A stretch of 64,000 nucleotides of DNA from Erinaceus europaeus (GCF_950295315.1 NC_080171.1:114695064-114759063), one strand, 5' to 3'. Counted from the stretch's first letter, positions 32,318-43,775 are shown. Notes: generated from the sequence alone by a model not told the origin. Program-made: numbers and translations.

Positions 32318-32593
32318 TTTTTAAAATATTTATTTATTCCCTTTTATTGCCCTTGTTGTTTTATTGTCATAGTTATTATTGTTGTTGTCGTTGTTGGATA
32401 GGACAGAGAGAAATGGAGAGAGGAGGGGAAGACAGAGAGGAGGAGAGAAAGACAGACACCTGCAGACCTGCTTCACCACCTGTGAAGCGACTCCCCTGCA
32501 CGTGGGGAGCCGGGGTTCGAACCGGGATCCTTATGCCGGTCCTTGTGCTTTGCGCCACCTGCACTTAACCCGCTGCGCTACCGCCCGACTCCC
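32318..32593 (-). repeat. SINE-A with TSD
   Basis: Well preserved antisense copy; CTTTTTCAGTTTTTT occurs just before the tail and again after the head (about 32594). Confidence 0.92.
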
Positions 32594-32787
32594 CCTTTTT
32601 CAGTTTTTTAAGGTTAAGCAGTGACTGTAAATGCACAGAGCAAATGTAAGAATTCTCTTAGCTCAGGTACAAAGAATATAAAACCCACATTGTTTTCCCT
32701 GATCTTTCTGGATTTGAAAACTTCTTTTTTCTTTCTTCCCTTTTTCCTTCCTTCCTTCCTTTTTGTTATCTTTGGCTTCAATCTTTT

Positions 32788-32997
32788 TCATTAAAATTTG
32801 TTATTATTATCTTTGTTATTGGATAGAGACAGAGAGAAAATGAGAGGGATGGGGGAGCTAGAAAGGGAGACAGACACCTGCAGCACTGCTTCACCACTCA
32901 CAAAGCTTTCCTCCTGCAGGTGGGGACTGGGGGCTGGAACCCTGGTCCTTGTGCGTTGTAACATGTGTGCTCAACCAGGTGCGCCAATGCCCGGCCC
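32788..32997 (-). repeat. SINE-B
   Basis: Antisense copy ending 'gcgccaatgcccggcccc'. Confidence 0.9.
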
Positions 32998-33029
32998 CTC
33001 TGCTAGCTTTTCTTTCTCTCTTTCTTTTT

Positions 33030-33301
33030 ATGTTTATTTAATTATTTTTCCTTTTTGTTGCCCTTGTTTTTTATTGTTGTTGTTATTGCTGTTGTTGTTG
33101 TTGGATAGGACAGAGAGAAATGGAGAGAGGAAGGGAAGACAGAGAGGGGGAGAGAAAGATAGACACCTGCAGACCTGCTTCACCATCTGTGAAGCGACCC
33201 CCCCAGCAGGTAGGGCCTCAGGGGCTTGAACCAGGATCCTTACGCTGGTCCTTGGGCTTTGCGCCACGTGCGTTTAACCCGCTGCACTACTGCCCGACTC
33301 C
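33030..33301 (-). repeat. SINE-A
   Basis: Antisense copy ending 'actactgcccgactcccc'. Confidence 0.9.
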
Positions 33302-33302
33302 C

Positions 33303-33722
33303 CAGGCAGCTTTTCTTAATGCAGCTATCCTGGAAATACCATCCGGGGGGAGTGGCTGCTTTGACTTCTCTTGGACCATGACTGATAGATAGGTGACATC
33401 TTTTAATAAGTATTTTTTGTTTGTTTTTTTCCCCTGAAGGCCTCATCTTCTACACAATATTGTTTGATTCCTTTTTTTGTGTGTGCGCTCTGAATAATGT
33501 TCTCAGTACGTTCTCAACATGTTGGCATTTCAATGTGTGGAAAGGCCAACAATTATCTGAAAATGTGGAGGCTGGACTGCTGACTGACTCCCTCTTGGCT
33601 CATATGAATGTTCAGTTGCTTTAATGCTTCTCCATCCAGAAAATATGGCCGACATGATTGTGTTCAACTACATTTAATCACCTTTGGAAAAGATGGCTCC
33701 AAACTGCAGCTAAGAAAAAATA
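33303..33722 (-). other. single-copy-looking CENPP intron island
   Basis: About 420 bp without recognised repeats, AT-rich, with balanced composition unlike the flanking SINEs. Candidate for conserved non-coding sequence, unproven. Confidence 0.4.
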
Positions 33723-33725
33723 TAA

Positions 33726-33868
33726 TCACTGTGCACAGGAGATAGTGTAATGGTTATGCAAACAACTTTCATGCCTGAGGCACCTGAGGTCCTAGGTTCG
33801 ATACAGAGCTGAGCAACGCTTTGCTCTGGTTTAAAAAAAACAGAAAAAAAAAAAAAGAAAGAAAAAGG
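33726..33868 (+). repeat. SINE-D
   Basis: 'ggagatagtgtaatggttat', 'ctaggttcgatacagagctg', then an A-rich tail. Confidence 0.82.
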
Positions 33869-33889
33869 GAAGAAATATTACAGTTATTT

Positions 33890-34001
33890 AAATAAATTAT
33901 TTTTGAGCGAGAAAAAGTGAGACCAGAGCACTATATTTAGTGCCAGGGATGGAACCTGGGACCTCACATATGCAAGGCTTGACCTACTCTCCTGGCCAGG
34001 A
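33890..34001 (-). repeat. degenerate D/E-type SINE
   Basis: 'gagaccagagcactatattt', 'gggatggaacctgggacctc', 'gacctactctcctggcc'. Confidence 0.55.
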
Positions 34002-34091
34002 AATATTGGTTCCCTGAAAATTTCAGCTGTAAGGACATTTGTTTGAATGTCTGTGATAACATTCATAAACTCCTCTTATTAAGAATATCTC

Positions 34092-34389
34092 ATGGGGACA
34101 GGTGGTGGCACGCTGGGTTAAGTACACATAGTATGAAGCACAAGGACCTGCTCAAGGATCCCAGGTCGAGCCCCTAGCTCCCCATCATCAGAGGGGGGTC
34201 ACCTCATGGGCGGTGAAGCAGGTCTGCAGGTGTCTGTCTTTCTCTCCCCCTCTCTGTCTTCTCCTCCTCTCTCCATTTCTCTCTGTCCTATCCAATAAAA
34301 TGGGAAAAATGGCCAGCAGGAGCAGTGGATTCATAGTGCAGGCATTAAGCCCCAGCAATAACCCTGGAAGGGGAAAAAAAAAAAAAAAA
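34092..34389 (+). repeat. SINE-A + module
   Basis: 'ggggacaggtggtggcacgc', module 'agcagtggattcatagtgca', long poly(A). Confidence 0.9.
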
Positions 34390-34390
34390 G

Positions 34391-34536
34391 TCTGGTGGCC
34401 CAGGAGGTGGCACAGTGGATAAAGCACTGGATTCTCAACCATGAGATCCTGAGTTCAATCCCCAGCTGCACATGTATCAGAGTGATGTCTGGTTCTTTCT
34501 CTCTCTGCCTATCTTTCTCATAAATAAATAAATTAC
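34391..34536 (+). repeat. SINE-C
   Basis: Sense copy 'aggaggtggcacagtggata' to 'ctcataaataaataaattac'; A and B boxes readable. Confidence 0.9.
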
Positions 34537-34835
34537 GGGAGTCGGGCGGTAGTGCAGTGGGTTAAGCACATGAAGCATGAAACACAAGGACCGGAATAAG
34601 AATCTCGGTTCGAGTCCCCAGCTCCCCACTTGCAGGGGAATCACTTCACAGGCGGTGAAGCATGTCTGCAGGTGTCTGTCTTTCTCTCCCCCTCTCTGTC
34701 TTCCCCTCCTCTCTCCATTTCTCTCTTTCCTATCTAACAACAATGACATCAATAACAACAACAATAATAACCACAACAATAAAAACAACAAGGGCAACAA
34801 AAGGGAAAATAAATAAATATAAAATAAAAAATAAA
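34537..34835 (+). repeat. SINE-A inserted at SINE-C tail
   Basis: Head directly follows AAATAAATAAATTAC of the C tail, and the same string recurs after its own tail (about 34828-34842), giving a TSD. Confidence 0.92.
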
Positions 34836-34849
34836 TAAATTACTTTAAA

Positions 34850-35387
34850 AAAATCTGAAGACACATAGCAATTTCAAGAACCCTAAGGCTGACAAAAGAA
34901 ATGGAAAAAGGTTTTTTTTTTTTTTTTTTTTTTTTGTGAACAGGGAGAGGTCATGTTGAAGGGCCGGAGCAGTTGGGCTCCAGGACCCTGAAGGCTTACA
35001 CAGCCGTGATCTAATGTGGACTGTTAACATGAGGGAATGGAAACACAGGTGTGGGCCAAGACAGTCAAGCTGTCTGCTTTTCTTCGTTTCGGTTTTTTTA
35101 AAGACAAAGCAGCCAAAAGACAGACTCCAGTTCCCTAAAAGTCATGCATCAGCCTTGGACAAACACTAATTGCAATTTGTGTTTGAAATCAAGTAGTGGT
35201 AAACATAGCCTAGGTATGTCTGGAAGACACAAGATTTATTCTGTTCATGTGTTATACATGCTGAACACTACCCAGATGTATTCCACTTTCTCTTACAAAG
35301 CAGGAAAACACACAGACAAGAAATCAAAATCTAAGATCAGAAAAAAAAACAAAAAAAGATGGTCAATTTGTTTGGCTTTGTATGTTA
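34850..35387 (-). other. CENPP intron, unclassified
   Basis: Contains a 26-base T-run (34910-34935); no exon or repeat family recognised. Confidence 0.5.
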
Positions 35388-35745
35388 ACTCTCCAGATGC
35401 CGGCATGATGCTGACCAGACTTCGCTAGACAGACAACCCCAACAATGTGTCCTGGAGCTCTGCTTCCCCAGAGCCCTGCCCCACTAGGGAAAGAGAGAGG
35501 CAGGCTGGGAGTATGGATCTCCCTGTTAACACCCATATTCAGTGGGGAAGCAATTACAGAAGCCAGACCTTCTACTTTCTGCATCCCACAGTGACCCTGG
35601 GTCCATACTCCCAGAGGGATAGGGAGTAGGAAAGCTATCAGGGAAGGGGATGGGATGCGGAGTTCTAGTGGTGGGAACTGTGTGGAGTTGTACCCCTCTT
35701 ATCCTATGGTTTTGTCAATGCTTCCTTTTTATAATTAAAAAAAGA
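35388..35745 (+). mobile_element. Xr retroposon, 5'-truncated
   Basis: From 'ctctccagatgccggcatga' to 'tataattaaaaaaagaaaag'. Aligns by eye along its whole length with the copy at 4093-4426 and the antisense copy at 11.6-11.95 kb. Confidence 0.82.
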
Positions 35746-35819
35746 AAAGAAAAGAACAGAAGGAAGGAAGGAAGAAGTTCTTAGAACAAGCCGTCATCAT
35801 TAACAATGTGCCTTGTGTT

Positions 35820-35955
35820 GCAGCCGTCGCCTGTGTTTGAGACTGGCCTTAGACCCAGGTTCTCACCTGAGCCCCCCGTGCACTGGGGGAAGCTTCAGTG
35901 CTGTGATAGTTTTCCCTCTCTCCTTTCGTCTCTGTCTCTGTCTGAAAAAGTCGGT
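35820..35955 (+). repeat. SINE-E
   Basis: 'tagacccaggttctcacctg', 'gtgcactgggggaagcttca', then a CT-rich end with 'tctgtctgaaaaagtc'. Confidence 0.6.
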
Positions 35956-36083
35956 TAGGAGTAGTGAAGTCCCAGCCACAGTGACAACAGCAATAAGATG
36001 CTGACTTGTGGAGACATGGTCAGGTACAATCAGCTAATGAGCTGCTCAAACATGTTATTCCTGGAATGAAAAACGATCAGTCA

Positions 36084-36270
36084 GGGGCTGGGTGGTGGTG
36101 CACCTGGTCGAGGGCTCGAGTAACAGCACACAGGGGCCCAGGTTCAAGCCCCTGGTGCCCACTGATGGAGGGAAGTTTCATGAGTGATGAAGCAGGCCTG
36201 CGAGTGTCCCTCTCTATCTGCCTTTTTCTTTTTTGATTTCTCTTTGTCTCTACCTAGTTAATAAAATAAG
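36084..36270 (+). repeat. SINE-B
   Basis: 'ggggctgggtggtggtgcac' to 'tctacctagttaataaaata'. Confidence 0.88.
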
Positions 36271-36299
36271 AAATTAGAGAAGAAAAAAAATCTGAAAAT

Positions 36300-36575
36300 A
36301 AAAATGTAGAAAGATAGGAGTAGGTGGCCTGAGATAGGGTCATCTTAGCTTGTCATATCTGTGCCTTATTTCCTCTTTCTTTTTAGCGAGGAATAGCATG
36401 CATCCACTTCTTCTAAGCGTACAATTAGCTAGCATATACATTCTCACTGTAACAAGAAAATGCTTAGAGTTGAACTGCCCTTTGGCAAATCTAAATCTAG
36501 TCTCCATCCTTCTCCCCCTAGTCAGTGTCCTGTATCCCATCTTAAAGACCCCTACAGAGCACAAAAAATAGATGG
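36300..36575 (-). mobile_element. possible ancient L1 fragment
   Basis: 'gcgtacaattagctagcata' to 'atccttctccccctagtcag' resembles the antisense of an old L1 3' region; weak. Confidence 0.35.
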
Positions 36576-36577
36576 AT

Positions 36578-36750
36578 TCGGGGGTGGAGTGGTGGTGCAC
36601 CTGGTTAAGTGCACACAGCAAAATGCATAAGGATCTGGGTTTGAGCCCCCAGCCCCCACTTGCAATGGCAAAGCTTCACAAGTGTGTTACAGGTGTCTCT
36701 CTATCCCACTCCAGTCTAAATTTCTCTGTCCCATCCAATTTTTAAAAAGG
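36578..36750 (+). repeat. SINE-B
   Basis: 'gggggtggagtggtggtgca' to 'ctgtcccatccaatttttaa'. Confidence 0.85.
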
Positions 36751-36859
36751 AAGAAAATGGATAGGTTGTGGAACCGTATATGTTTCTATTGGAATGCAGA
36801 GTGGCACAGTCCCCTGGCAGCTTCTTTCTTCCTGCCTTCCTTCCTTCCTTCCTTCCTTC

Positions 36860-37076
36860 CTTTTTTTTTTTTTTTTAATCTTTATTTATTGGATAGAGAC
36901 AACCAGAAATCAAGAGGGAAAGGGTGATAGAGAGGAAGAGAGACACTTGCATCCCTGTTTCACCACTCGTAAAGCTTTCCCCCTGCAGGTGGGGACCGGG
37001 GGCTCAAACCCGGGTCTTTGAGCATTGTAATACACGCGCTCAACCAGGTGCACCACCACCTCCCCTCCCCCCCGGC
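36860..37076 (-). repeat. SINE-B
   Basis: Antisense copy after a (TTCC)n tract (36830-36860). Confidence 0.9.
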
Positions 37077-37079
37077 AGT

Positions 37080-37240
37080 TTCTTATATAGTTAAACAAAC
37101 AACATATGATCCGGTAGTTTCACTCCCATGTATTTACCCAAGTAAAGTAAAACCTCTGTTCATGCAGGAGTGTTCACTTGTTATTGAAGTATTAATATAA
37201 ATCACCCAGACCTGGAAACCACACCATGGGTCCAGCAGCT

Positions 37241-37277
<37 letters not shown>

Positions 37278-37640
37278 GCACGCGCACGCGCACGCGCACA
37301 CACACACACACAGACACACACACAGACACACACACACACCACACCATGGGTCCAGCAGCTGACACACACACACACACACACGGCAGTGCCAATGCCTTCT
37401 GGGCATCGAAGGCACCTAAGACCTGCGTCCTAGGACACCCTGGAAACAGGGAGTCTCTCTGGGGTCAGATGGAATGAGTAGTTTCCAGGGAAGAAGGGTT
37501 GTTTACAGAAGCCTGAGTATTGGTTGAGATGCTGGGTCAGTTTAATATCATGACTGTGGCAGTGGACACGTGATGGGTGGCCTACATTTGTCAAAACAAC
37601 TGCATGGGAATTATACCTTAATCAAAATATTTCAATGTGA
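37080..37640 (+). mobile_element. ancient L1 3' region split by CA repeats
   Basis: Sense ORF2-end similarity ('catatgatccggtagtttca', 'tgttcacttgttattgaagt') at 37080-37220 and 3'-UTR-like sequence ('gacacgtgatgggtggccta') at 37530-37640. Confidence 0.6.
37219..37381. repeat. duplicated CA-repeat cassette
   Basis: The unit 'caccatgggtccagcagctg' plus (CA)n occurs twice, starting at about 37222 and 37342, with CA/CGCA and CAGA variants between. It looks like a tandem duplication of about 120 bp. Confidence 0.85.
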
Positions 37641-37649
37641 AATTTTTCT

Positions 37650-38128
37650 TTTTCTTTTTTGCCTCCAGGATTATTGCTGAGGCTTGGTGTTGGCACTATG
37701 AATCCACCACTCCTGATAGCCTTTTTTTTTTTTTTCCATTTTACTGAATAGGACAGAAAGAAATTGAAAGGGGTGGGGGAGATAAAGAGGGAGAGAGAAA
37801 GAGAGACACCTGTAGATCTGCTTCACCACTTGTGAAGCGACTCCCCCTGCAGGTGGAGGAATCAAGCGCACGAATGGGGATCCTTGCGCTTAGTACTACA
37901 TGGGTTGCATTGGATCGACCTTCTCGTGGTGCATCCCGTGAGTACCCATTCATTGGGGAAACTGACGATCCTTCCTAGCCGACTGAATCCACATGGATCC
38001 CAGTCACTTTCAAAGCCAGCAACAAGCAGCTCCTGACAGCTTTGCTGTTGACTGGCTACGGAAGAAGGGCAAACACTAGAAGAAGAAGTACTACATGCAC
38101 TTAACTGGGTGCACCATTGCCCAGCCCC
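37650..38128 (-). repeat. SINE-A/B + module, interrupted
   Basis: Module, body and B box at 37650-37902; the head resumes at 38098 (cacttaactgggtgcaccat). The 184 bp between is a later insertion. Confidence 0.88.
37903..38086 (+). mobile_element. unidentified 184-bp retroposon with (GAA)n tail
   Basis: Bounded by a perfect 11-bp TSD AGTACTACATG (37892-37902 and 38087-38097) inside a SINE. It begins 'ggttgcattggatcgacctt' and ends 'cactagaagaag'. It has no poly(A), no tRNA-like boxes and no similarity to the other repeats here. The AAG-type tail recalls RTE-clade LINEs or SINEs they mobilise. Confidence 0.75.
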
Positions 38129-38658
38129 CAGTGTGAGCGAATTATACCACACTCATCCTGCTTTTTCTTTTGTTTTATTCTTCTGTCAATATTTTTGTAC
38201 ATTTACCTGAAGTTGTTGCATTCTTTGTCTACTGGATTGCATCATCTCTGAGTGAAATTCCTCAAAGGGGGGCTGTGAGAAGTAGGAGAAGGAGACGGGG
38301 AATGTGGGCCCAGAACAGCAGGTGCCCACCCTCTGCCAGCAGTTCTAGCAGGTCACCACAGAGCACAGGACACCCCTACCAAACCTGAGCTCCTGATGTT
38401 GGGGCTGGCAGCACACACCACAAGAGGGTGAGAGAGCTTTCTTACAAGTAGAACTGTGAAGAGCTTTAGATGAGCATCTTGCTATGACTTCCACTCCAGG
38501 TGGGGATGGGAGGTGGGGGGTGGGTGTGGCTAGGGCTTGTGTGTTTGAACTTGCCAGTGCTAAATAGGGAGCACGTGGGTTTTCCTGCTGGCTTGCCCAG
38601 ATGTGGAGACAGAGGGAGGAGAGTGAAGTTTGTAAGTTCTCATCAGAGTGACTGAGCA
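38129..38658 (-). other. CENPP intron, unclassified
   Basis: No repeat family or exon recognised. Confidence 0.45.
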
Positions 38659-38659
38659 A

Positions 38660-39058
38660 GTTGTGGTATATATATATAATGGAATACTACTCAGCTATAA
38701 AAAATGGTGACTTCACTGTTTTCAGCTGATCTTAGATGGACCTTGACAAATTCATGTTAAGTGAAATAAGTCAGAAACAGAAGGATGAGTATGGGAATAT
38801 CTCACTCTCAGGCAGAAGTTGAGAAACAGGATTAGAAGAGAAAACACAAGTAGAACCTGAAATGGAATTGGCGTATCGCACCAAAGTAAAAGACTCTGGG
38901 GTGGGTGGATGGGGAGAGTACAGGTCCAAAAAGGATAACAAAGGACCTAGTGGGGGTTGTATTGTTATATGGAAAACTGAGAAATATTATGCATGTACAA
39001 ACTATTGTACTTACTGTCAAATGGAAAACATTAATTTCCCAATAAAGAAATTAAAAAA
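38660..39058 (+). mobile_element. L1 3' end with recent-type 3' UTR
   Basis: ORF2 end ('tggaatactactcagctata', 'gtgaaataagtcagaaacag') continues into the 3' UTR 'gggggttgtattgttatatg' and the AATAAAGAAATTAAAAA tail. This copy links the UTR fragments elsewhere in the window to L1. Confidence 0.88.
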
Positions 39059-39068
39059 AAATTCTTAT

Positions 39069-39365
39069 CAGGGAGTCAGGTGGTAGCGCAGAGGGTTAAG
39101 CTCATGTGGCACAAAGCACAAGGACCAGTGTAAAGATCCCGGTTTGATGCCCAGTCTCCCCACCTGCAGGGGAGTCCCTTCACAGGCGGTGAAGCAGGTC
39201 TGCAGGTGTCTTTCTCCTCCTCTCTGTCTTCCCTTCCTCTCTCCATATCTCTCTGTCCTATCTAACAGTGATGATATCATCAACAACAATAATAACTACA
39301 ACAACAATAAAAAAACAAGGGCAACAAAAGGGAAAATAAATAAACAAATAAATAAATAAATAAAA
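39069..39365 (+). repeat. SINE-A
   Basis: 'gggagtcaggtggtagcgca' to an AATAAATAAA tail; inserted between two L1 pieces. Confidence 0.92.
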
Positions 39366-39745
39366 TGTTCTCATCAGTACTACGCAGCTATTAAGAACAG
39401 TGAACCCACTTTCTCCGACCCATCTTGGATGGAGCTAGAAGGAATTATGTTAAGTGAGCTAAGTCAGAAAGACAAAGATGAGTATGGGATGATCCCACTC
39501 AGAAACAGAAGTTGACAAAGAAGAACAGAAAGGGAAACTCAAAGCAGGATTTGACTGAGTTTGGAGTAGGGCACCAAGTAAAAAGCTCTGGGTGGAGGGT
39601 GAGGGTGGATGTTTGGCTTCACTGAGGGTCGGGGGAAGGGGGGAGGATGGGATGGGACACAGTCTTTTGGTGGTGGGAATGGTGTTTATGTATACTCCTA
39701 TTAACTTGTAGTCATATAAATCACTATTTAATTAATATGAGAGGG
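39366..39745 (+). mobile_element. L1 3' end, different subfamily
   Basis: 'tactacgcagctattaagaa', 'gttaagtgagctaagtcaga', then a 3' UTR ending near 'cactatttaattaata' that differs from the copy at 38.7 kb. Confidence 0.8.
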
Positions 39746-39879
39746 GAAAAATTGATGAATGTCTCAAACTTTCTAGTGCACATAGGCTGAGTCTTTGAAA
39801 TGTTGACTCTCCTAAAAGCTTAGACCAGGGAGAACAGAAGCAACTGACTGCATCACTTTATAAGACACAGCTCTATATA

Positions 39880-40790
39880 AATAGCATTAATGGACATAAA
39901 TTACGGTGAGGTCTTGCATGATACAGCAAATCCTAACAAATGGATTTTCAGAGTCAACCAAATTTCCAAATAATTTGGTTATAAAAATAACTCTTGCCTT
40001 CTTAAACCCCAAGACAGCAGGAACCTTCCCCATTCTCTATAAAAACCATATTTCTCCCAGTCCTGGAACCTCTGGGGTGGGGCTCATTTTCCTGCATGCT
40101 TCTCTCAGTTCATACCAAATGATACTGCATCTGTGGATCCCAACCTAATCAACACAATGAATACCACCTCAGCAAGCTTCACTTCAGACTGTGTCTAGAG
40201 ACATCAGGTGTGGAATGTCAACCCTTGAGCCTCATTATTCGGATGAGACCTTTCCTTTCATAGGATTCTCTAATTCCAATTCAGGTGGCTCAATTCCTAA
40301 AAAAAAGTCCCCAAACCTACATATAGACCAGGTCCCCATGAGACAGAACACATGTTCACACATATCCATAAATTAGGGCAAATTATATGCCTGAAAGCAA
40401 AAGTACACAATAGTCTCCAGTGAGTCAGTATATGCAGCGAGCAAGTAGAAAGGCCTAAAAAGACACCATAAAGTTCCTAATGAAATAGTGTCTACTTAGA
40501 CTTAGAAACCCTCCTCACCTACTTCCTATTACACTTCCCTCAATCACTCCAAAGCCAACCTTATCAAAGTAAGGACTGCAAACGCTGAATAAGGACAAGA
40601 GAACTGGCATACTTTAATGATGACTCTTTAGTCACTATCAGGCCACCCCCTCAGCTGGCACATGATGACAGAGGACCTAGTGGGGGTTGTATTGTTATGT
40701 GGAAAACTGAGAAATGTTATGCATGTACAAACTTTTGTATTTACTATTGACTGTAAAACATTAATCCCCCAATAAAAAGAAAAAAAAGGA
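39880..40790 (+). mobile_element. L1 3'-UTR tail with long unclassified 5' part
   Basis: 40666-40790 is the recent-type L1 3' UTR (acctagtgggggttgtattg to aataaaaagaaaaaa). The preceding 790 bp is continuous, SINE-free and AT-rich and may be more of the same element, but I cannot confirm that. Confidence 0.55.
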
Positions 40791-40799
40791 TTGTATACT

Positions 40800-41330
40800 G
40801 AGACCAGGCAGTGGCACACCTGGTTAGGTGCAAAACTATGGTGTGCAGGGGTCAGGCAGTAGTGCCGCAGGTTAAGTGCACATGGTGTAAGGATCCGGTC
40901 TGAGCCCCCAGCTCCCCACCTGCAGGGGAGTCGCTTCACAGGTGGTGATGCAGGCCTGCAGGTGTCTGCTTTCTCTCCCTCCCATGTTCCCCTTCTCTCT
41001 CCATTTTTCTCTGTTCTACCCAACAACAATGACATCAATGACAAGAATAATAATAACCAGGACAACGATTAAAAAAAAAAAAGGGTAACAAAAGGGGAAA
41101 ATTAGCCTCCAGGAGCAGTGGATTCATAGTGCAGGCACCGAGCCCCAGTGATAACGCTGGAAGAAAAAAAAAAATCTATGGTGTTCAAATACCCAGGTTC
41201 TAGCCCCTGGTCCTCATGTGGAGCAGGAAGCTTCATGAGTGGTGAAGGAGGGCTGCAGGTATCTCTCTCCCTCTCTCTCTCCTCCTCCCCTCTCAATTTC
41301 TCTCCGTCTCTATCTAATAATAAGTAAATA
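40800..41330 (+). repeat. SINE-B split by SINE-A
   Basis: Head at 40800-40847, body from 41188 ('acccaggttctagcccctgg') to 'tctctatctaataataagta'. Confidence 0.9.
40848..41175 (+). repeat. SINE-A + module with TSD
   Basis: Inserted into the SINE-B; TSD CTATGGTGTGCA (40836-40847) and CTATGGTGTTCA (41176-41187). Confidence 0.93.
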
Positions 41331-41331
41331 A

Positions 41332-41794
41332 TGATAATAAAAAAGGACTATGTACTATCCCTGGTTTCTTGATTCTTTAAATATCACATCCTCCTAAGAG
41401 ACAACAGTTTCCATGTCACTATTGGCGAAAACTCAAGTGATTCCATAGAGCCTAGAAGAATGGCTAATTTTCTCCCATGTGGTATCCAGGGTCCTCGGTG
41501 AAGCTGTCCCCACATGCATCTATGCTGTGCTTCTGATATTTCTGTTGGGTGGCTCAACCTCACATACCTGCATAAGCACTTGTCGTGGTGCTCAAGTATC
41601 CCTTGGGTGTGTCTTGTGAGCATCGATAGTGTGAGAAAGATGGAATCAAGTTTGATCAGAGAGCTGTACATACTTGTGCCTGCAACTAAATGCTCCAAAG
41701 AACTTCATTACATGTCATTAGGTAGCTGAGTGTCTGACTAGCTGTAGACTGGATAAACATTTGTTACGTTTAGAAATGGACACAATGTGCAGAT
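41332..41794 (-). other. CENPP intron, unclassified
   Basis: No repeat recognised. A 104-codon - strand frame (41384-41698) has no known domain or consistent splice context. Confidence 0.45.
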
Positions 41795-41805
41795 GAAAAA
41801 GTCAG

Positions 41806-41971
41806 GAGTGGTCAGGGAGGTGGCGCAGTGGATAAAGCATTGGATTCTTAACCATGAGGTCCCGAGTTCGATACCTGGCAGCACATGTACCAGAGTGATG
41901 TCTGGTTCTTTCTCCCCTCCTATCTCTCTCATGAATAAATAAATAAATTCTTTACAAAAGAAAAAAGAAAA
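41806..41971 (+). repeat. SINE-C with TSD
   Basis: TSD GAAAAAGTCAG at 41795-41805 and 41972-41982. Complete sense copy with head 'gggaggtggcgcagtggata'. Confidence 0.94.
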
Positions 41972-41982
41972 GAAAAAGTCAG

Positions 41983-42834
41983 AGGAAGTGGAAGGAAGTT
42001 AAGAGAAATGGGAAAGCCTGGGAGGATGAGAAACAAAGGTTTGAATAAACAAGTAAGAATAGGGAGGTTTTAATACAGATGTTTTAATATAAAATCCACT
42101 TGGCTCAAGACAGAAGAAACTACTGCAATTCCTGGCACACCAATCAGTGCCTGTTGAATAAACAATACTGACTAGAACGAACAGAGGAACCACAAAAGAA
42201 AGGAAACGTGCACCTTCGCTGTGCCAAAAGCATGTGAAACACATCTACAGTCAAGATCTTCATCTGATTTTCATCTCAAGCAAACATTAACTTGAGCAAA
42301 GTAGACACACACCAGGAGTCCCCAACAGGGGTCATTTGGAAATTAACTGTGCCCAGCTGCACATGATGGGAGTCATGAAATGGGCCAGGCTCAGCCCAGG
42401 GGTAGCAGTGGAATGAATGGTAAGGCAGTCCCCTATCTCCCCCAGGAAACCAGTGGAAGAAATTATTTGATTCAGCCTCTGACTCTTGCTTGTACTGGGC
42501 TTTTGAAGGTTAAGAAGCTGAACTAAGGAAAACTATGAAATTGTAGGAAACTTGGCCCCTGGGGAGGGTTCCACCATGGCTAATCTTAAGTTCCAAGAAC
42601 GTCAATAAAGACATCTTCAGCAAGAAAGCATTTAAAGCTCACTTGTGCTGTTCTGCATTACAGGTGCCAAATGGCATACATACCACTTGTTACAAACAGA
42701 TGATGGCAGGGCCCCTCCTTCTAGCCTGTTGGTGATTTCAGGGTGAAAATATTGTTTTTTTATTAAAACTTGCTTGAAATCAGTCAGTTTAAAAGCAAAA
42801 CAACTCTTACCTACAGAGGACTTTGCTCTTTGTT
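41983..42834 (-). other. single-copy-looking CENPP intron island
   Basis: About 850 bp free of recognisable repeats; no open exon with splice sites. Confidence 0.5.
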
Positions 42835-42845
42835 ATAGCTAATAG

Positions 42846-43102
42846 GTTTTTAAAAAATATTTATTTACTCCTTTTTGTTGTCCTTGTTGTTGTTATTGAT
42901 GTCATCGTCGTTGGACAGGACAGAGAGAAATGTAGAGAGGAGGGGAAGACAGGGAGAGAGAAAGACAGACACCTGCAGACCTGCTTCACCGCCTGTGAAG
43001 CGACTCCCCTGCAGGTGGGGAGCTAGATGCTCAAACTGGGATCCTTACGACGGTCCTTGCACTTTGTGCCACCTGCACTTAACCCGCTACCACCCAGCTC
43101 CC
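42846..43102 (-). repeat. SINE-A with TSD
   Basis: TSD ATAGCTAATAG at 42835-42845 and 43103-43113. Confidence 0.95.
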
Positions 43103-43189
43103 ATAGCTAATAGTTTAAAACCATCCTTCAAACAGGGGAGAAGAGCTCTCAGTAATTTAAGTCTCTCTATTTTTTTGTAAAATTCTTTA

Positions 43190-43478
43190 AAAATTTTTTT
43201 TATTTATTTTTCCCTTTTGTTGCTCTTGTTGTCTTTTTATTGTTGTTGTAGTTATTGTTGTTATTGATGTAGTCATTGTTGGATAGGACAGAGAGAAATG
43301 GAGAGGAGGGGAAGACAGAGAGGGGGAGAGAAAGATAGACACCTGCAGACCTGCTTCACCGCCTGTGAAGCGACTCCCCTGTAGGTGGGGAGCTGGGAGC
43401 TTGAACCGGGATTCTTTTGCTGGTCCTTACACTTTGTGCCATGTGCACTTAACCCTAAGCGCTACCACCCGACTCCCT
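43190..43478 (-). repeat. SINE-A
   Basis: Antisense copy ending 'gctaccacccgactccc'. Confidence 0.9.
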
Positions 43479-43576
43479 TTAAGTCTATATTTTAAGATGC
43501 CAAGAATGGAATAAAGTAACTGTAGTCTTTGAACCTTATATATAAAAGGACAGTTCTCATGACATTGAGCTAAAAA

Positions 43577-43611
43577 AAAAAATATATATATATATATATA
43601 CATATGTGTGT

Positions 43612-43640
<29 letters not shown>
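43577..43640. repeat. (TA)n(TG)n compound microsatellite
   Basis: TA run, TG run, TA run, then a T-tail leading into the SINE-D copy. Confidence 0.9.
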
Positions 43641-43659
<19 letters not shown>

Positions 43660-43660
<1 letters not shown>

Positions 43661-43775
43661 TACCAGAGCACTACTCAACTCTAGCATATGGTGGTGCAGG
43701 GAATTGAACCTGGGACTTTGGAGCCTCAAGAATAACCAACCATCTCTTTGCATAACCATCACACTATCTACACCC
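43660..43775 (-). repeat. SINE-D
   Basis: 'ccagagcactactcaactct' to 'cataaccatcacactatcta'. Confidence 0.85.

Noticed and set aside
41384..41698. 104-codon - strand frame as a missing CENPP exon
   Set aside because: No similarity to the remembered CENP-P sequence upstream of the YELVIVWRI segment, and the splice phase cannot be matched.
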